Assembly (NCBI RefSeq): GCF_002288305.1 | Contig: NZ_CP016779.1 | Span: 62,001-126,000, forward strand | Length of the DNA stretch: 64,000 nucleotides | DNA from: Candidatus Nanopelagicus abundans | GTDB lineage: Bacteria; Actinomycetota; Actinomycetes; Nanopelagicales; Nanopelagicaceae | Direction of reading: 5' to 3' | Part shown: positions 17,967 through 29,426 of the stretch, in pieces | Layout of the letters: each line of letters begins with the position of its first letter | How positions within the stretch are numbered: position 1 is the first letter of the stretch | The notes under the pieces: model-generated | The model's input: only the letters and a program-made list of their open reading frames with translations | Databases searched by the model: none | Told to the model about the DNA's origin: nothing | Program-made: the position numbers and the translations under genes

Positions 17967-19267
17967 GTAAATTAACTCCAGTTCTTTCAGCTAATTGGGA
18001 TGAAGCAGATTCATTTACGATCACAGGTTATAAGCGCAATGGTGGTTACACCGCAATTGCTAAAGCATTGGAAATGCCAGCGGATGAAGTAATTCAATTA
18101 ATTAAAGATTCAGGATTACGCGGCAGGGGTGGCGCAGGTTTTCCAACTGGTAACAAGTGGGGCTTTATTCCACAAGGAGATAATAAGGAACATTATTTTG
18201 TTGTTAATGCAGATGAATCAGAACCTGGTACCTGTAAAGACACACCACTAATGATGGCTAATCCACATGTATTAATTGAAGGAATAATTATTGGTTCATA
18301 TGCAATTAGAGCAAATTATGCATTTATATATATTCGTGGGGAAGTAGCTCACGTTGTGCGAAGGGTTCAGCAAGCCATTGAAGATGCCTATGCCGCCGGA
18401 CTACTTGGTAAAAATATATTAGGAAAAGGATTTGATTTAGAGTTGGTATTACATGTTGGAGCTGGTGCTTATATTTGTGGTGAAGAAACTGCGCTACTTG
18501 ATTCTCTAGAGGGCTTTAGAGGACAACCAAGACTTCGCCCACCATTTCCAGCAATCGCAGGCTTATATGCAAAGCCAACAGTTGTTAATAATGTTGAATC
18601 TGTGGCTTCAGTACCAGCAATAATTAATAACGGAGTCACTTGGTTTACCGCAATGGGAACTGAAAAAAGTAAAGGGTTTACGCTTTATTCATTATCTGGG
18701 CATGTTAATAATCCTGGTCAGTTCGAAGCACCACTTGGAATTACTTTGCGCCAATTACTTGATATAGCTGGCGGAGTTAGAAATGGACACAAGTTAAAGT
18801 TTTGGACACCAGGTGGGTCATCTACACCAATCTTTACTGATGCTCATCTAGATGTTCCACTTGATTATGAAGGCGTAGCAGCTGCTGGCTCAATGTTAGG
18901 TACAAAAGCACTACAAATATTTGATGAAACAACTTGCATTGTTAGAGCAGTATTACGCTGGACTGAGTTTTATAAACATGAATCTTGTGGAAAGTGCACA
19001 CCGTGCCGTGAAGGAACCTGGTGGTTAGTACAAGTACTAAAGGATTTAGAGGCAGGAAAAGGAAGTGAAGCAGATTTAGATAAGTTGCTAGATCTTTGCG
19101 ACAACATCATGGGGCGCTCATTTTGTGCGCTCGCTGATGGCGCAGCTAGTCCAATTATTTCCTCACTTAAGTATTTCCGCCAAGAATATTTAGATCACTT
19201 AGCAGCTGGGCAGTGCCCATTTGATCCAATGGCTGCAACATTATTTTCACCAATAGGTGCCAAATGA
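17963..19267 (+). CDS. nuoF: NuoF: complex I subunit F (NADH/FMN, 51 kDa)
   Basis: A 434-residue NADH-oxidising subunit. The FMN/NADH site shows GLRGRGGAGFPTGNKW and ADESEPGTCKD; GAGAYICGEETALLDSLEG is also conserved. Three ligands of [4Fe-4S] cluster N3 are in SCGKCTPCREG with the fourth cysteine in GRSFCALADG. Overlaps nuoG by four bases. Confidence 0.96.
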   Translation: MSKLTPVLSANWDEADSFTITGYKRNGGYTAIAKALEMPADEVIQLIKDSGLRGRGGAGFPTGNKWGFIPQGDNKEHYFVVNADESEPGTCKDTPLMMANPHVLIEGIIIGSYAIRANYAFIYIRGEVAHVVRRVQQAIEDAYAAGLLGKNILGKGFDLELVLHVGAGAYICGEETALLDSLEGFRGQPRLRPPFPAIAGLYAKPTVVNNVESVASVPAIINNGVTWFTAMGTEKSKGFTLYSLSGHVNNPGQFEAPLGITLRQLLDIAGGVRNGHKLKFWTPGGSSTPIFTDAHLDVPLDYEGVAAAGSMLGTKALQIFDETTCIVRAVLRWTEFYKHESCGKCTPCREGTWWLVQVLKDLEAGKGSEADLDKLLDLCDNIMGRSFCALADGAASPIISSLKYFRQEYLDHLAAGQCPFDPMAATLFSPIGAK

Positions 19268-21615
19268 GTATTCAAGAGTTAAGTACAGATCAAGAGGTAG
19301 CAGTTGAAATGATTACCTGCGTTATCGATGGATTTGAAATAACTGTTCCAAAAGGAACTCTGGTAATCCGTGCTGCAGAAAAATTAGGAATACAAATCCC
19401 AAGATTTTGTGATCATCCATTACTTGAACCAGCCGGTGCTTGCCGACAATGTTTAGTAGATATTGAAATAAATGGAAGAGCATTTCCTAAACCACAAGCC
19501 TCTTGCACGATTCCAGTTGAAAACGGAATGATTGTTAAAACTCAATTAACCTCAGCCGTTGCAGACAAAGCACAAAAAGGTGTTATGGAGTTGTTATTAA
19601 TTAATCACCCACTTGATTGTCCAGTTTGCGATAAGGGTGGTGAATGTCCACTTCAAAATCAAGCAATGTCTACCGGCAGAAGTGAATCTAGATTTGAAGG
19701 AATAAAGCGCACATTCGAAAAGCCAGTTGCTATTTCATCTCAAGTATTACTAGATAGAGAGAGGTGTGTACTTTGCGCCCGATGCACAAGATTTTCTGAA
19801 CAGATCGCCGGTGATCCATTTATTACATTAAATGAGCGAGGCGCTCTGCAACAAGTTGGTATATATGAAGATGAGCCATTTGATTCTTATTACTCAGGTA
19901 ATACTGTGCAGATCTGCCCAGTTGGTGCACTCACCGGCACTTCATATCGATTCCGTGCCCGACCATTTGATTTAGTTTCAACTAGCTCTGCTTGTGAACA
20001 CTGCGCTTCAGGATGTGACATGCGCACTGATGTTAGGCGCGGTAAAACATTAAGAAGATTAGCTGGCGATGATGCTGATGTTAATGAAGAGTGGAATTGC
20101 GATAAAGGTAGATGGGCATTTAAGTATGAAGTAGCAAAGAACAGATTAACTGCTCCAATGATTAGAGATTCAAGTGGGCAACTACAAGAAGTGTCATGGC
20201 CTGAAGCTTTAGCAGCAGCTGCGGCAGGTTTAAGAGATGCTAAAGCAGGAGTTTTAGTTGGTGGCCGCTCAACAATCGAAGATGCTTATGGTTATAGCAA
20301 GTTTGCGCGCGTTGCGCTGGGTACAAACAACATTGATTTTAGATCACGTGTTCACAGTAATGAAGAGCTAGATTTCTTAGCCAGTGCACCATTAACTGCT
20401 ACCTATAAAGATATTGATAAAGCAGATCATGTTGTACTAATTAATTTTGAACCAGAAGATGAATCACCAATTATTTTTCTTCGTATTTACAAACAAACTC
20501 ATAAGAGATCTATAAAAGTTACAACTATTGCACCATTTGCAAGTAGGGGTAGTGAGAAGTTAAAAGCAAATCTAATTAAGTGTGCTGCCGGTAATGAAAT
20601 TTCAGCAATTTCTTCACTTACGGGATTAACAAAAAAGACTGTAGTTCTAGTAGGTGAGCGATTATCAGAAACACCCGGAGCGCTATCTGCAGTTTTACAG
20701 TTAATAAATCAATCTGGTGCAAAGCTTGGTTGGGTACCAAGAAGAGCTGGAGAACGTGGCGCGATTGCAGCGGGCGCTTCAGGTAATTTATTACCCGGCA
20801 ATAGATTAGTTTCTGACTCAGCAGCCAGAGTTGATATCGCAACTGTTTGGTCATCTTCTTCACTACCAACAGATTCTGGAATGAATACTTTAGAGATTAT
20901 TAACTCTGACCTGCAGGCAGTACTAGTTGGCGCAGTTGACCCGATGGATATTTCTCCCGATGCAAAGATAAAGTTGTCTAAGAAGTTTATAGTTTCATTA
21001 GAAATTCGACACAGTGACATTACGGATATTGCAAGTGTTGTATTGCCAGTTGCTGCTGTAGTTGAAAAAAGTGGGTCATTTATGGATTGGCAAGGCAATG
21101 TCCGTAAATTTGAAGCAGCAGTTGCTCAATCATTAAATAGAAGTGATGTAAGAATTTTGTCCATGCTAGCTGATGAGATTGGTAAGCCAATTAACCTACC
21201 AACAGTTAAGGCAGCACGAGTTGAGTTTGACTCAATTGGCAATTGGGATGGCGCGAAAAATACTTTCAAGTCAGTTGCCCCTGTAGCTAATAAGAATGTA
21301 TCAAGTGATGAAGCCATACTTACCTCTTGGCGAAATCTGCTAGATAAAGGTTCTCTGCAAGATGGCGAGGATAATCTTGCCGGGACTGCTCGCAAATCAG
21401 TTGTAGTAATGAGCGCAGATAGAGCAAAAAAACTTGGAGTTAAAGAAAGTGAACTAGTTAGAGTTTCAAATGAGTATGGTGCAATTACATTGCCTTGCCA
21501 AATCGCTGATATTGAAGAAGCTAGTGTTTGGTTACCTCGTAATTCAGCAAGCAGTCAGCTAATTAGAAATTTAGGCGTTGTTAGCAATTCAATTGTTAAG
21601 GTGGCCAAAGCATGA
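19264..21615 (+). CDS. nuoG: NuoG: complex I subunit G (75 kDa)
   Basis: A 783-residue iron-sulfur subunit. The [2Fe-2S] N1b ligands are in [17 protein letters not shown] and SCTIP; the His-containing N5 site lies near [20 protein letters not shown]4 ligands are in CVLCARC with a later [18 protein letters not shown], with a further cysteine in EEWNCDKGR, marks the start of the molybdopterin-oxidoreductase-like domain and could hold the extra N7 cluster. That C-terminal domain is degenerate in complex I and carries no active molybdenum centre. Size is normal. Overlaps nuoH by four bases. Confidence 0.95.
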   Translation: MSIQELSTDQEVAVEMITCVIDGFEITVPKGTLVIRAAEKLGIQIPRFCDHPLLEPAGACRQCLVDIEINGRAFPKPQASCTIPVENGMIVKTQLTSAVADKAQKGVMELLLINHPLDCPVCDKGGECPLQNQAMSTGRSESRFEGIKRTFEKPVAISSQVLLDRERCVLCARCTRFSEQIAGDPFITLNERGALQQVGIYEDEPFDSYYSGNTVQICPVGALTGTSYRFRARPFDLVSTSSACEHCASGCDMRTDVRRGKTLRRLAGDDADVNEEWNCDKGRWAFKYEVAKNRLTAPMIRDSSGQLQEVSWPEALAAAAAGLRDAKAGVLVGGRSTIEDAYGYSKFARVALGTNNIDFRSRVHSNEELDFLASAPLTATYKDIDKADHVVLINFEPEDESPIIFLRIYKQTHKRSIKVTTIAPFASRGSEKLKANLIKCAAGNEISAISSLTGLTKKTVVLVGERLSETPGALSAVLQLINQSGAKLGWVPRRAGERGAIAAGASGNLLPGNRLVSDSAARVDIATVWSSSSLPTDSGMNTLEIINSDLQAVLVGAVDPMDISPDAKIKLSKKFIVSLEIRHSDITDIASVVLPVAAVVEKSGSFMDWQGNVRKFEAAVAQSLNRSDVRILSMLADEIGKPINLPTVKAARVEFDSIGNWDGAKNTFKSVAPVANKNVSSDEAILTSWRNLLDKGSLQDGEDNLAGTARKSVVVMSADRAKKLGVKESELVRVSNEYGAITLPCQIADIEEASVWLPRNSASSQLIRNLGVVSNSIVKVAKA

Positions 21616-22835
21616 CTAATGCAGAATTAATCAGCCAAGATCCAGGTTGGATTATTGCTCTTAAAGGAGTAATAATTTTTGCTGCATGCGTATTTTTAAC
21701 AATTATGTCAGTTTGGGGAGAGCGGCGGATTGTTGCGCGTATGCAACAACGAAGTGGGCCCAACCGAGTTGGTAAATTTGGACTGCTCCAAGCTTTAGTA
21801 GATGGCGTAAAGCTAGCTTTAAAAGAGGATTTAATTCCAAAAGCAGCTGATCGAATTGTTTTTGTATTAGCACCCATTATTAGTACCACCACTTGTTTTA
21901 TGGCTTTCGCAGTAATTCCATTAACTGGTGAAGTTAATTTCTTTGGATATAAAACAGCGATGCAACTTACAGACTTATCTGTTGGTGTGCTTTATGTCTT
22001 AGCAATTGCATCCGTTGGTGTGTATGGAATTGTTTTAGCAGGATGGTCTTCCGGCTCCACCTATCCTTTATTAGGTGGACTTCGTTCATCTGCTCAAGTT
22101 ATTTCATATGAAGTTGCTATGGGACTTTCTTTAGTTGCAGTATTTATTTATTCAGGATCAATGTCCACTTCTGAAATTGTGGCGGCGCAAGACCGATGGT
22201 GGTATGCCGTAGTTCTTTTCCCATCATTTATTATTTATGCAATCTCTATGGTTGGTGAAACTAACCGTGCACCATTTGATTTAGCAGAGGCAGAAGGTGA
22301 ATTAGTTGGCGGATTCCATACTGAGTATTCATCACTTAAATTCGCACTATTTTTCTTGTCAGAATATGTAAATATAATTGCAGTATCTGCTTTAGCAACA
22401 ACATTATTCCTAGGTGGTTATCGAGCCCTTCCTGGGCTTGGTTTTACAGAACAATGGCTAGGTGGTTGGTTTACATTAGTTTGGTTCTTTGTAAAGGTAT
22501 TAGCTTTCTTCTTTGTATTTGTATGGCTGCGTGGAACTCTGCCACGCCTGCGGTATGACCAATTTATGAAGTTTGGTTGGAAAGTATTAATTCCATTTTC
22601 ACTTGCCTGGATCATGATTGTTTCAACACTGCGAGTTATGTCTCAGCGTCAGAGTTCCACCTTTTTATTAGTTGCTTTTATTTTTTCTGTAACATTTATA
22701 TATATTGGTATTACTTCACTTATGGACAGAGCAAAAGTTAAAACAGATATCGCATCAAAAATTACAAATAATACTGAACCAGATTTTCCGGTACCAGAAA
22801 TCCCAAACTCAAGAGCGGAGCAGTTAAATGGCTGA
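21612..22835 (+). CDS. nuoH: NuoH: complex I subunit H (ND1)
   Basis: A 407-residue membrane subunit joining the peripheral arm to the membrane arm. The conserved [20 protein letters not shown] and the acidic loop [22 protein letters not shown] are visible; the latter carries the glutamates of the E-channel. Eight hydrophobic helices are followed by a polar tail of about 50 residues ending in RAEQLNG. Overlaps nuoI by eight bases. Confidence 0.95.
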   Translation: MTNAELISQDPGWIIALKGVIIFAACVFLTIMSVWGERRIVARMQQRSGPNRVGKFGLLQALVDGVKLALKEDLIPKAADRIVFVLAPIISTTTCFMAFAVIPLTGEVNFFGYKTAMQLTDLSVGVLYVLAIASVGVYGIVLAGWSSGSTYPLLGGLRSSAQVISYEVAMGLSLVAVFIYSGSMSTSEIVAAQDRWWYAVVLFPSFIIYAISMVGETNRAPFDLAEAEGELVGGFHTEYSSLKFALFFLSEYVNIIAVSALATTLFLGGYRALPGLGFTEQWLGGWFTLVWFFVKVLAFFFVFVWLRGTLPRLRYDQFMKFGWKVLIPFSLAWIMIVSTLRVMSQRQSSTFLLVAFIFSVTFIYIGITSLMDRAKVKTDIASKITNNTEPDFPVPEIPNSRAEQLNG

Positions 22836-23451
22836 TGAATTAATGCCCAGATCTGATGAGTTTGGCTTAGCCAAATCTGATGCAGCTAAGGCACCTATTA
22901 CAAACCATGAAAGATCAAGCCTAGGTAAGCAACTTCTTGGCTTTTGGGTCACATTTAAAACCATGTTTAAAAAAGTTAATACTATTCAATACCCAGAGGT
23001 TAAAGAACCTACCGCAGAGAGATTTCATGGTCGCCACCAATTAAATCGTCACCCTGATGGACTTGAAAAATGTATTGGCTGCGAGTTATGTGCTTGGGCA
23101 TGTCCTGCCGATGCTATTTATGTTGAAGGTGCTGATAACAAAGAGGGTGAGCAATTTTCACCAGGTGAGCGATATGGCAAGGTTTATCAAATTAATTACT
23201 TACGTTGTATTTTTTGTGGACTTTGCATAGAGGCATGTCCAACACGAGCACTTACTATGACAAATGAATATGAATTAGCTGATGATACTCGCGCAAAACT
23301 GATTTTTGAAAAAGATGATCTATTAGGTCCACTAAGAGCGGGAATGGTTCCACCACCACATCCAATGTATCCAAATACGGATGATGGTAATTATTATCGC
23401 GGTGAAGTTACCGGTTCACATCCATCACAAGGCATCGCTAAAAATGATTAA
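22828..23451 (+). CDS. nuoI: NuoI: complex I subunit I (clusters N6a/N6b)
   Basis: A 207-residue ferredoxin-like subunit with two [4Fe-4S] motifs, [12 protein letters not shown] and [12 protein letters not shown], carrying electrons toward N2. An N-terminal extension of about 35 residues precedes the amphipathic helix [11 protein letters not shown] that lies on the membrane. It overlaps the nuoJ start by eight bases. Confidence 0.95.
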   Translation: MADELMPRSDEFGLAKSDAAKAPITNHERSSLGKQLLGFWVTFKTMFKKVNTIQYPEVKEPTAERFHGRHQLNRHPDGLEKCIGCELCAWACPADAIYVEGADNKEGEQFSPGERYGKVYQINYLRCIFCGLCIEACPTRALTMTNEYELADDTRAKLIFEKDDLLGPLRAGMVPPPHPMYPNTDDGNYYRGEVTGSHPSQGIAKND

Positions 23452-24223
23452 TTTAGCCCTCGATATTGGGACAACAGCTGGTCCTGAATCGGTTTTGTTT
23501 TATTTTTTAGCACCAATTTCTATTTTAGCTTCAATTGGAATGCTCCTAGTTAAAAAAGCAGTTCATTCTGCACTGCTTCTTGCTTGGGTAATGATTTCCT
23601 TAGCTATTTTTTATATTGCCCAAGATGCACTGTTTTTAGGAATTGTTCAGATCGTGGTTTATACCGGAGCCGTAATGATGCTCTTCCTATTTATTTTGAT
23701 GTTAGTTGGTGTTGATACATCTGACTCACTTGATGAAAATATAAAAGGACTACGTCCTATCGCAATTACTGCAGCAATTGGTTTTGGAGGCCTACTTACA
23801 TCTTTGATATCTCGTGCAACACTTGGTAGACCCACAGCTGTTTTTATCGATGCAAATTCTGTGGGTAATGCAAATGGAATTGCTGAATTGTTATTTACGA
23901 AATACGTCTTTGCTTTTGAAGTTGTTTCAGCACTATTAATTACTGCAGCGTTAGGTGCAATGGTTTTAGCTCACAGCCAAAAATCTCGATCTAAATTTGC
24001 TCAACGAGATTTATCTATTGCTCGCTTTAGAAAAGGCGAACTTAAAGATGCCGCAGGCCTTCCTGGCCCAGGTGTTTATGCACTTCATAACGCAGTAGAT
24101 GTACCTGCTTTATTGCCTACTGGAAAAGCTGCACCAACTTCAATCTCTGCAGTGCTCCAAGCCAGAGGTGACATTATCGAAAGTTCTAAATTCCAACTTC
24201 AAGCCGAAGAAGAGGAGAAGTGA
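23444..24223 (+). CDS. nuoJ: NuoJ: complex I subunit J (ND6)
   Basis: A 259-residue membrane subunit. The ATG at 23444 is preferred over upstream in-frame starts because those would overlap nuoI by up to 71 bases and add a non-homologous peptide. Five hydrophobic helices are seen; the third contains [18 protein letters not shown], the pi-bulge helix of ND6. The long C-terminal soluble tail is typical of actinobacteria. Shares one base with nuoK (TGATG). Confidence 0.93.
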   Translation: MINLALDIGTTAGPESVLFYFLAPISILASIGMLLVKKAVHSALLLAWVMISLAIFYIAQDALFLGIVQIVVYTGAVMMLFLFILMLVGVDTSDSLDENIKGLRPIAITAAIGFGGLLTSLISRATLGRPTAVFIDANSVGNANGIAELLFTKYVFAFEVVSALLITAALGAMVLAHSQKSRSKFAQRDLSIARFRKGELKDAAGLPGPGVYALHNAVDVPALLPTGKAAPTSISAVLQARGDIIESSKFQLQAEEEEK

Positions 24224-24522
24224 TGGCAATCGCTAACTACCTTTATCTTTCTGCAATTTTGTTTACGATAGGTGCTATTGGTGTTGTAGTAAGACGTAAT
24301 GCAATTGTTGTTTTTATGTGTATTGAATTAATGCTAAATGCAGCAAATTTAGCCTTTGTTACTTTTGCCCGAATCAACGGAAATTTAGATGGACAAGTTG
24401 TCGCATTCTTTACAATGGTTGTTGCTGCTTGTGAGGTTGTAGTTGGACTTGCAATTATCGTAACGATTTATAGATCTCGTCGTTCTGCCTCAGTCGATGA
24501 TGCAAGTTTGTTGAAACTATAA
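24223..24522 (+). CDS. nuoK: NuoK: complex I subunit K (ND4L)
   Basis: A 99-residue, three-helix subunit. The membrane glutamate of the proton pathway is in [14 protein letters not shown], and a second is in [10 protein letters not shown]. The ATG at 24223 is preferred over the GTG at 24220 because AGGAG at 24213-24217 is then at a workable five-base distance. Ends one base before nuoL. Confidence 0.94.
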   Translation: MAIANYLYLSAILFTIGAIGVVVRRNAIVVFMCIELMLNAANLAFVTFARINGNLDGQVVAFFTMVVAACEVVVGLAIIVTIYRSRRSASVDDASLLKL

Positions 24523-24523
24523 A

Positions 24524-26416
24524 ATGTTAACTTCAGCTAATTTAGTTTGGTTAATTGCGCTCCCATTATTTAGCTCTGCTATTTTGCTTTTAGCTGGTAA
24601 AAGATCAAATTCCTGGGGACATGTCATGGCTACTATTGTCTCAGCCTGCACATTCACGGTTGGCGCTGTTGAGTTTTTTGCAATGCAAGGAAGAGCAGAA
24701 GAATCACGCGCCGTAACTCAGAAATTATTTACTTGGATCTCAGTAGGTTCATTTAATGTAGATGCCTCATTACTTCTAGATCAATTATCTATTTGTTTTG
24801 TACTGTTAATAACTGGTGTTGGTACATTGATTCATATCTACTCAATTGCCTATATGTCTCATGATCTAGATCGCCGTAGATTTTTTGCATATTTAAACTT
24901 TTTTATTGCAGCGATGTTGTTATTAGTACTAGGTGATTCATACTTAAACCTATATGTTGGTTGGGAAGGCGTTGGTCTTGCTTCCTATCTTCTAATCGGA
25001 TTCTGGAATCAAAAACCAACCTATGCCACTGCAGCAAAGAAAGCATTCATAGCTAATCGAGTTGGTGATGTTGGGCTATCACTTGCCATCATGATTGCAT
25101 TTGCAACCTTTGGCGATGTTTCATTTGCTGGGATTAAAGATCAAACAGAGAATGCCTCTTCAACTCAACTAACTGCGATCGGTTTAATGTTATTACTCGC
25201 AGCTTGTGGAAAATCAGCTCAGTTCCCACTTCAGTCTTGGTTAGGTGATGCTATGGCTGGTCCAACACCAGTCTCTGCCTTAATTCATGCTGCAACAATG
25301 GTTACCGCTGGCGTCTATTTAATTACTCGCTCAAACTTCATCTTTGATGAGGCTCCAATTGCGCAAATGATGGTCTTAATTATTGGCGGCGTTACTTTGC
25401 TATTTGGTGCAATTATTGGAACTGCTAAAGATGATATTAAAAAAGCACTTGCAGCATCGACTATGTCTCAAATTGGCTACATGATTTTAGCAACCGGACT
25501 TGGTCCAATCGGTTATGCCTTTGCAATCATGCACTTACTAACTCATGGTTTCTTTAAGGCAAGTATGTTTCTTGGCGCCGGTTCTGTAATGCATGGCATG
25601 AAAGATGAAGTAAACATGAGAAAATTTGGTGGAGTTGGAAAGTTTATGCCAATTACTGCTCTTACCTTTGGGCTTGGTTACTTAGCAATTATTGGCGTAC
25701 CACCATTTGCTGGTTTTTATTCAAAAGATAAAATTATTGAAACTGCATTTAATGCCGGAGGCATAAAAGGAATCACATTAGGTTTAGCCACCTTGCTTGG
25801 CGCAATGATCACTGCCTTTTATATGACTCGAGTTGTAATTTTGACTTTCTTTGGGAATGAAAGATGGGGCCATAAAGATGAGCCACACGAGAGCCCAGCA
25901 TTAATGTTAATTCCAATTGGATTGCTATCTGTTGGATCAATTGCATCTGGTTTTATTTTGTCTAAAGGTGAAGGATTAGTTCATTGGCTTGAACCAGTTG
26001 TAAACCCTCTTAAAGAACATCATGCAGAGGAATTCTTACCCCCAATCGTGGTTTCAGCAATGACACTATTAGTGATAATTATTGGAGTGTCAATTGCAGT
26101 TATTAAGTATCGTGGTGATCAATTAGCAATTGCTCCAGTGAAGGTTTCATTGCTAACAAAAGCTGCAAGGCGTGATCTATTTCAAGATGATTTAAATGAA
26201 GTTGTATTTATGCGTCCAGGACAATCATTAGTTAATAATCTATTAAACCTTGACTACTTAATTATTGATGGATTAGTTAGAGCAGTCGGCAGTGTTTCAA
26301 TAACTGCTGGTAGCAAACTTCGTACTTTACAAAATGGCTATGTTAGAAGTTATGCGCTAATGACTGTAATCGGCGCATTGGCACTTCTAACTGTTATTTG
26401 GGCGGTGACTGCGTGA
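24524..26416 (+). CDS. nuoL: NuoL: complex I subunit L (ND5 antiporter-like)
   Basis: A 630-residue antiporter-like subunit at the distal end of the membrane arm. The conserved glutamate and context are in [19 protein letters not shown]; lysines and His motifs in [31 protein letters not shown] and [14 protein letters not shown] are proton-path residues. The long lateral helix expected of NuoL falls in the C-terminal third. Overlaps nuoM by four bases with GTGA. Confidence 0.95.
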   Translation: MLTSANLVWLIALPLFSSAILLLAGKRSNSWGHVMATIVSACTFTVGAVEFFAMQGRAEESRAVTQKLFTWISVGSFNVDASLLLDQLSICFVLLITGVGTLIHIYSIAYMSHDLDRRRFFAYLNFFIAAMLLLVLGDSYLNLYVGWEGVGLASYLLIGFWNQKPTYATAAKKAFIANRVGDVGLSLAIMIAFATFGDVSFAGIKDQTENASSTQLTAIGLMLLLAACGKSAQFPLQSWLGDAMAGPTPVSALIHAATMVTAGVYLITRSNFIFDEAPIAQMMVLIIGGVTLLFGAIIGTAKDDIKKALAASTMSQIGYMILATGLGPIGYAFAIMHLLTHGFFKASMFLGAGSVMHGMKDEVNMRKFGGVGKFMPITALTFGLGYLAIIGVPPFAGFYSKDKIIETAFNAGGIKGITLGLATLLGAMITAFYMTRVVILTFFGNERWGHKDEPHESPALMLIPIGLLSVGSIASGFILSKGEGLVHWLEPVVNPLKEHHAEEFLPPIVVSAMTLLVIIIGVSIAVIKYRGDQLAIAPVKVSLLTKAARRDLFQDDLNEVVFMRPGQSLVNNLLNLDYLIIDGLVRAVGSVSITAGSKLRTLQNGYVRSYALMTVIGALALLTVIWAVTA

Positions 26417-27918
26417 GTCTATTAACAATTATTGGGTTATTGCCATTAGTTATTTCAATTTTAATCGTTGCAATACCAGGTCAGAATATTGGATTGATTA
26501 AAAAAGTCGCTTTCGTTGGAACAACAGTTATCGCAATAATTTCTATTTTACTAGCAATCGGCTTTGATAAGTCAGATACATCACTTCAGTATGTGCAGAG
26601 TAATGCTTGGATTCCTACCTTTAATATTAATTACTCAGTAGGTATTGATGGTATTTCACTTGTATTAATACTGCTCTCTACGATTTTAGTGCCAATTGTT
26701 GTACTTGCTACTTGGCATGAATCTGACAGCGGGCGATGGAGCGCAAAAGTTTTCTATGTTTTAATTTTAATACTAGAAACAATGATGATTGGCGTCTTTG
26801 CTGCAACGGACCTATTTCTTTTCTACGTATTTTTTGAAGCAATGCTGATTCCAATTTATTTCCTAATCGGTGGATATGGAAGTGGAAATAAATCAGCTGC
26901 TGCAGTTAAGTTTTTACTTTATAGCTTATTCGGTGGTTTGCTAATGCTTGCCTCAATTATTGGTATTTATGTTATTTCTGGAAATCAAATCGGTGCTACT
27001 TTCGATTTAGCGCAGCTTGCAACTCTTGAAATTGATAATCAAACCGAAAACTTTTTATTTCTTGGCTTTTTTATTGCATTTGCAATTAAAGCACCACTAT
27101 GGCCATTTCATACTTGGCTGCCAGATGCTGCCAAAGCAGCGACTCCTGGCACATCAGTACTTCTACTTGGTGTACTAGATAAAGTTGGTACTTACGGAAT
27201 GATACGTTTTTGTATCCAATTATTCCCAGATGCTAGTAAAACATTCACTCCATTAATTATTACCTTAGCTGTAATTTCTATTATTTATGGAGCCTTTATG
27301 GCAATTGGTCAAAAAGATATTAAAGGTCTTATTGCTTTCACATCAATCTCACACTTTGGTTTTATAACTATGGGTATCTTTGCTATGACATCACAAGGTA
27401 TGTCTGGTGCAAACTTGTATATGGTAAATCATGGGTTTTCTACCGCCGCGCTCTTCTTAATTGCTGGTTGGATGATGATGCGAAGAGGATCATCAACTAT
27501 TTCTGATTTTGGTGGGCTGCAGAGAGTTACGCCGGTAATGGCTTGGACTTTCTTTATTGCTGGAATGTCTAGCTTGGCTTTACCTGGATTATCGAGCTTC
27601 GTAAGTGAGTTTCTAGTATTAGTTGGTACGTATACACGTTATCCAGTTGCAGCAATTATTGGAACACTAGGAATAATTTTAGCTGCTTTATATATTTTAA
27701 TTCCAGTTCAAAAAATGTTACATGGTCCGACTACGCCAGGCAACGAAAATTTAACCGATTTAAATCTGCGTGAAAAAATAGCTATCGCTCCAGTTATATT
27801 AGTAATTGTTCTAATGGGTTTCTATCCAAAACCCGTTTTAGATCTAATTAATCCAACATCTGAACAAGTTGTAATAAGTGCCGGTTTTAGTGATCCAGTT
27901 GCAAAGGTAGGTAAGTGA
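26413..27918 (+). CDS. nuoM: NuoM: complex I subunit M (ND4 antiporter-like)
   Basis: A 501-residue antiporter-like subunit. GTG at 26413 is the chosen start since it forms the same four-base overlap used through the operon; the frame is open upstream to a TTG at 26398. The conserved glutamate is in [18 protein letters not shown], and the lysine/His segment reads [26 protein letters not shown]. About fourteen helices are evident. Confidence 0.94.
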   Translation: MSLLTIIGLLPLVISILIVAIPGQNIGLIKKVAFVGTTVIAIISILLAIGFDKSDTSLQYVQSNAWIPTFNINYSVGIDGISLVLILLSTILVPIVVLATWHESDSGRWSAKVFYVLILILETMMIGVFAATDLFLFYVFFEAMLIPIYFLIGGYGSGNKSAAAVKFLLYSLFGGLLMLASIIGIYVISGNQIGATFDLAQLATLEIDNQTENFLFLGFFIAFAIKAPLWPFHTWLPDAAKAATPGTSVLLLGVLDKVGTYGMIRFCIQLFPDASKTFTPLIITLAVISIIYGAFMAIGQKDIKGLIAFTSISHFGFITMGIFAMTSQGMSGANLYMVNHGFSTAALFLIAGWMMMRRGSSTISDFGGLQRVTPVMAWTFFIAGMSSLALPGLSSFVSEFLVLVGTYTRYPVAAIIGTLGIILAALYILIPVQKMLHGPTTPGNENLTDLNLREKIAIAPVILVIVLMGFYPKPVLDLINPTSEQVVISAGFSDPVAKVGK

Positions 27919-29426
27919 TGTTAACCGCACCATCTTTGGGTTACTCGTTACTAGCACCAATACTTATTGTGTTAGCAGGTGCGGTAATTGGAGTTTTAGT
28001 TGAAGCATTTGTTGGTAAAGCCCGCCGTACAGCTATCCAAGTAACGCTAAGTATTGGTGTACTTGTACTTTCACTGCAACAATTATGGCGAATTAAAGAT
28101 TTATCATCTACTACTGCAGCAGTTGGCTCTGTGACCATTGATAAAGCAGGAATTTTCTTACAAGCCACAATTATATTATTGTCACTAGTTGCTGTTTTAT
28201 TAATTGCTGATCAAGATAACTTTGTCGCTCAAGCTTCAGCACTTCCTGGTTCACCTGAGGAACTAAATGCGCTACAGGAGAAGAGCCAGCAAACTGAAAT
28301 ATTCCCACTATTTTTATTTGCTGTATCAGGAATGATGTTGTTTACAGTTGCTAGCGACTTAGTAACTTTATTTGTCGCACTAGAAGTATTTTCACTACCA
28401 CTATATTTATTAGCTGGTTTAGCTCGTCGGCGTCGATTGCTATCGCAAGAGTCAGCTCTGAAGTACTTTTTATTAGGCGCATACGCATCTGCATTTTTCT
28501 TATTTGGTGCTGCATTTTTGTATGGATATTCCGGAACCATTTCACTTGTCGGGATTAGCGCCGCGGTTGGAAGTGCTAATGATGTTTTCTTACTGATCGG
28601 CATAGTTTTTATCTCAGTCGGATTACTATTTAAAATTAGCGCAGTCCCATTTCACTCTTGGACACCAGATGTTTATCAAGGTGCGCCAACTCCAATAACC
28701 GCATTTATGGCTGCCTGCACAAAGGTAGCTGCATTCGGCGCTATTTTAAGAATCTTCTATGTTGGCTTTGCTGAGTCACAAACAATCTGGCGACCAATAA
28801 TTATTGCCATAGCAATAATTACAATGTTGTTTGGTTCCATAGTTGCAATTGCTCAACGCGATGTTAAACGTATGCTTGCATATTCATCTATTGCCCATGC
28901 AGGGTTTTTGCTATCTGGAGTTGTAGCATTAAATAAAGATGGCTTAGCTGCATCACTCTTTTACTTATTTGCTTATGGATTTGCCACACTTGCCGCATTT
29001 GGAATTATTGCTCTAATCAGGGATTCATCTGGTGAGGTTAGTGATTTAAATCGATGGGTCGGTTTGGGTAAGAAATCACCACTTACTGCAGCCGCTTTTT
29101 CATTCCTATTATTAAGTTTTGCTGGTATTCCACTAACTTCAGGTTTTGTTGGAAAATTTGCAATTTTCTCAGCAGCTTATAAATCTGGGAATATCTCATT
29201 AGTTGTTGTTGGTGTATTAGCAAGTGCTATCGCAGCGTTTTTCTATATCCGAGTAATAATTATGATGTTCTTTACTGATCCAACTAACGACTCAGTCTCT
29301 GTAGTTATTCCTTCAGTTAAGAGCAAGATTTCTATTTCTGCCTCAGTATTAATTTCAATAGTTTTAGGTATCGCACCTTCACTGCTACTTACTACAGCAG
29401 GTAATTTCGCTAGCTTCATTAAATAA
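27918..29426 (+). CDS. nuoN: NuoN: complex I subunit N (ND2 antiporter-like)
   Basis: Last nuo gene. A 502-residue antiporter-like subunit with the glutamate in VTLFVALEVFSLPLYLLAG and the lysine-containing KISAVPFHSWTPDVYQGAPTPITAFM. ATG at 27918 follows a GTG at 27915; either works, giving overlaps of one or four bases with nuoM. Its stop is immediately joined to the prenyl synthase start (TAATG), so the synthase is in the same transcript. Confidence 0.94.
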   Translation: MLTAPSLGYSLLAPILIVLAGAVIGVLVEAFVGKARRTAIQVTLSIGVLVLSLQQLWRIKDLSSTTAAVGSVTIDKAGIFLQATIILLSLVAVLLIADQDNFVAQASALPGSPEELNALQEKSQQTEIFPLFLFAVSGMMLFTVASDLVTLFVALEVFSLPLYLLAGLARRRRLLSQESALKYFLLGAYASAFFLFGAAFLYGYSGTISLVGISAAVGSANDVFLLIGIVFISVGLLFKISAVPFHSWTPDVYQGAPTPITAFMAACTKVAAFGAILRIFYVGFAESQTIWRPIIIAIAIITMLFGSIVAIAQRDVKRMLAYSSIAHAGFLLSGVVALNKDGLAASLFYLFAYGFATLAAFGIIALIRDSSGEVSDLNRWVGLGKKSPLTAAAFSFLLLSFAGIPLTSGFVGKFAIFSAAYKSGNISLVVVGVLASAIAAFFYIRVIIMMFFTDPTNDSVSVVIPSVKSKISISASVLISIVLGIAPSLLLTTAGNFASFIK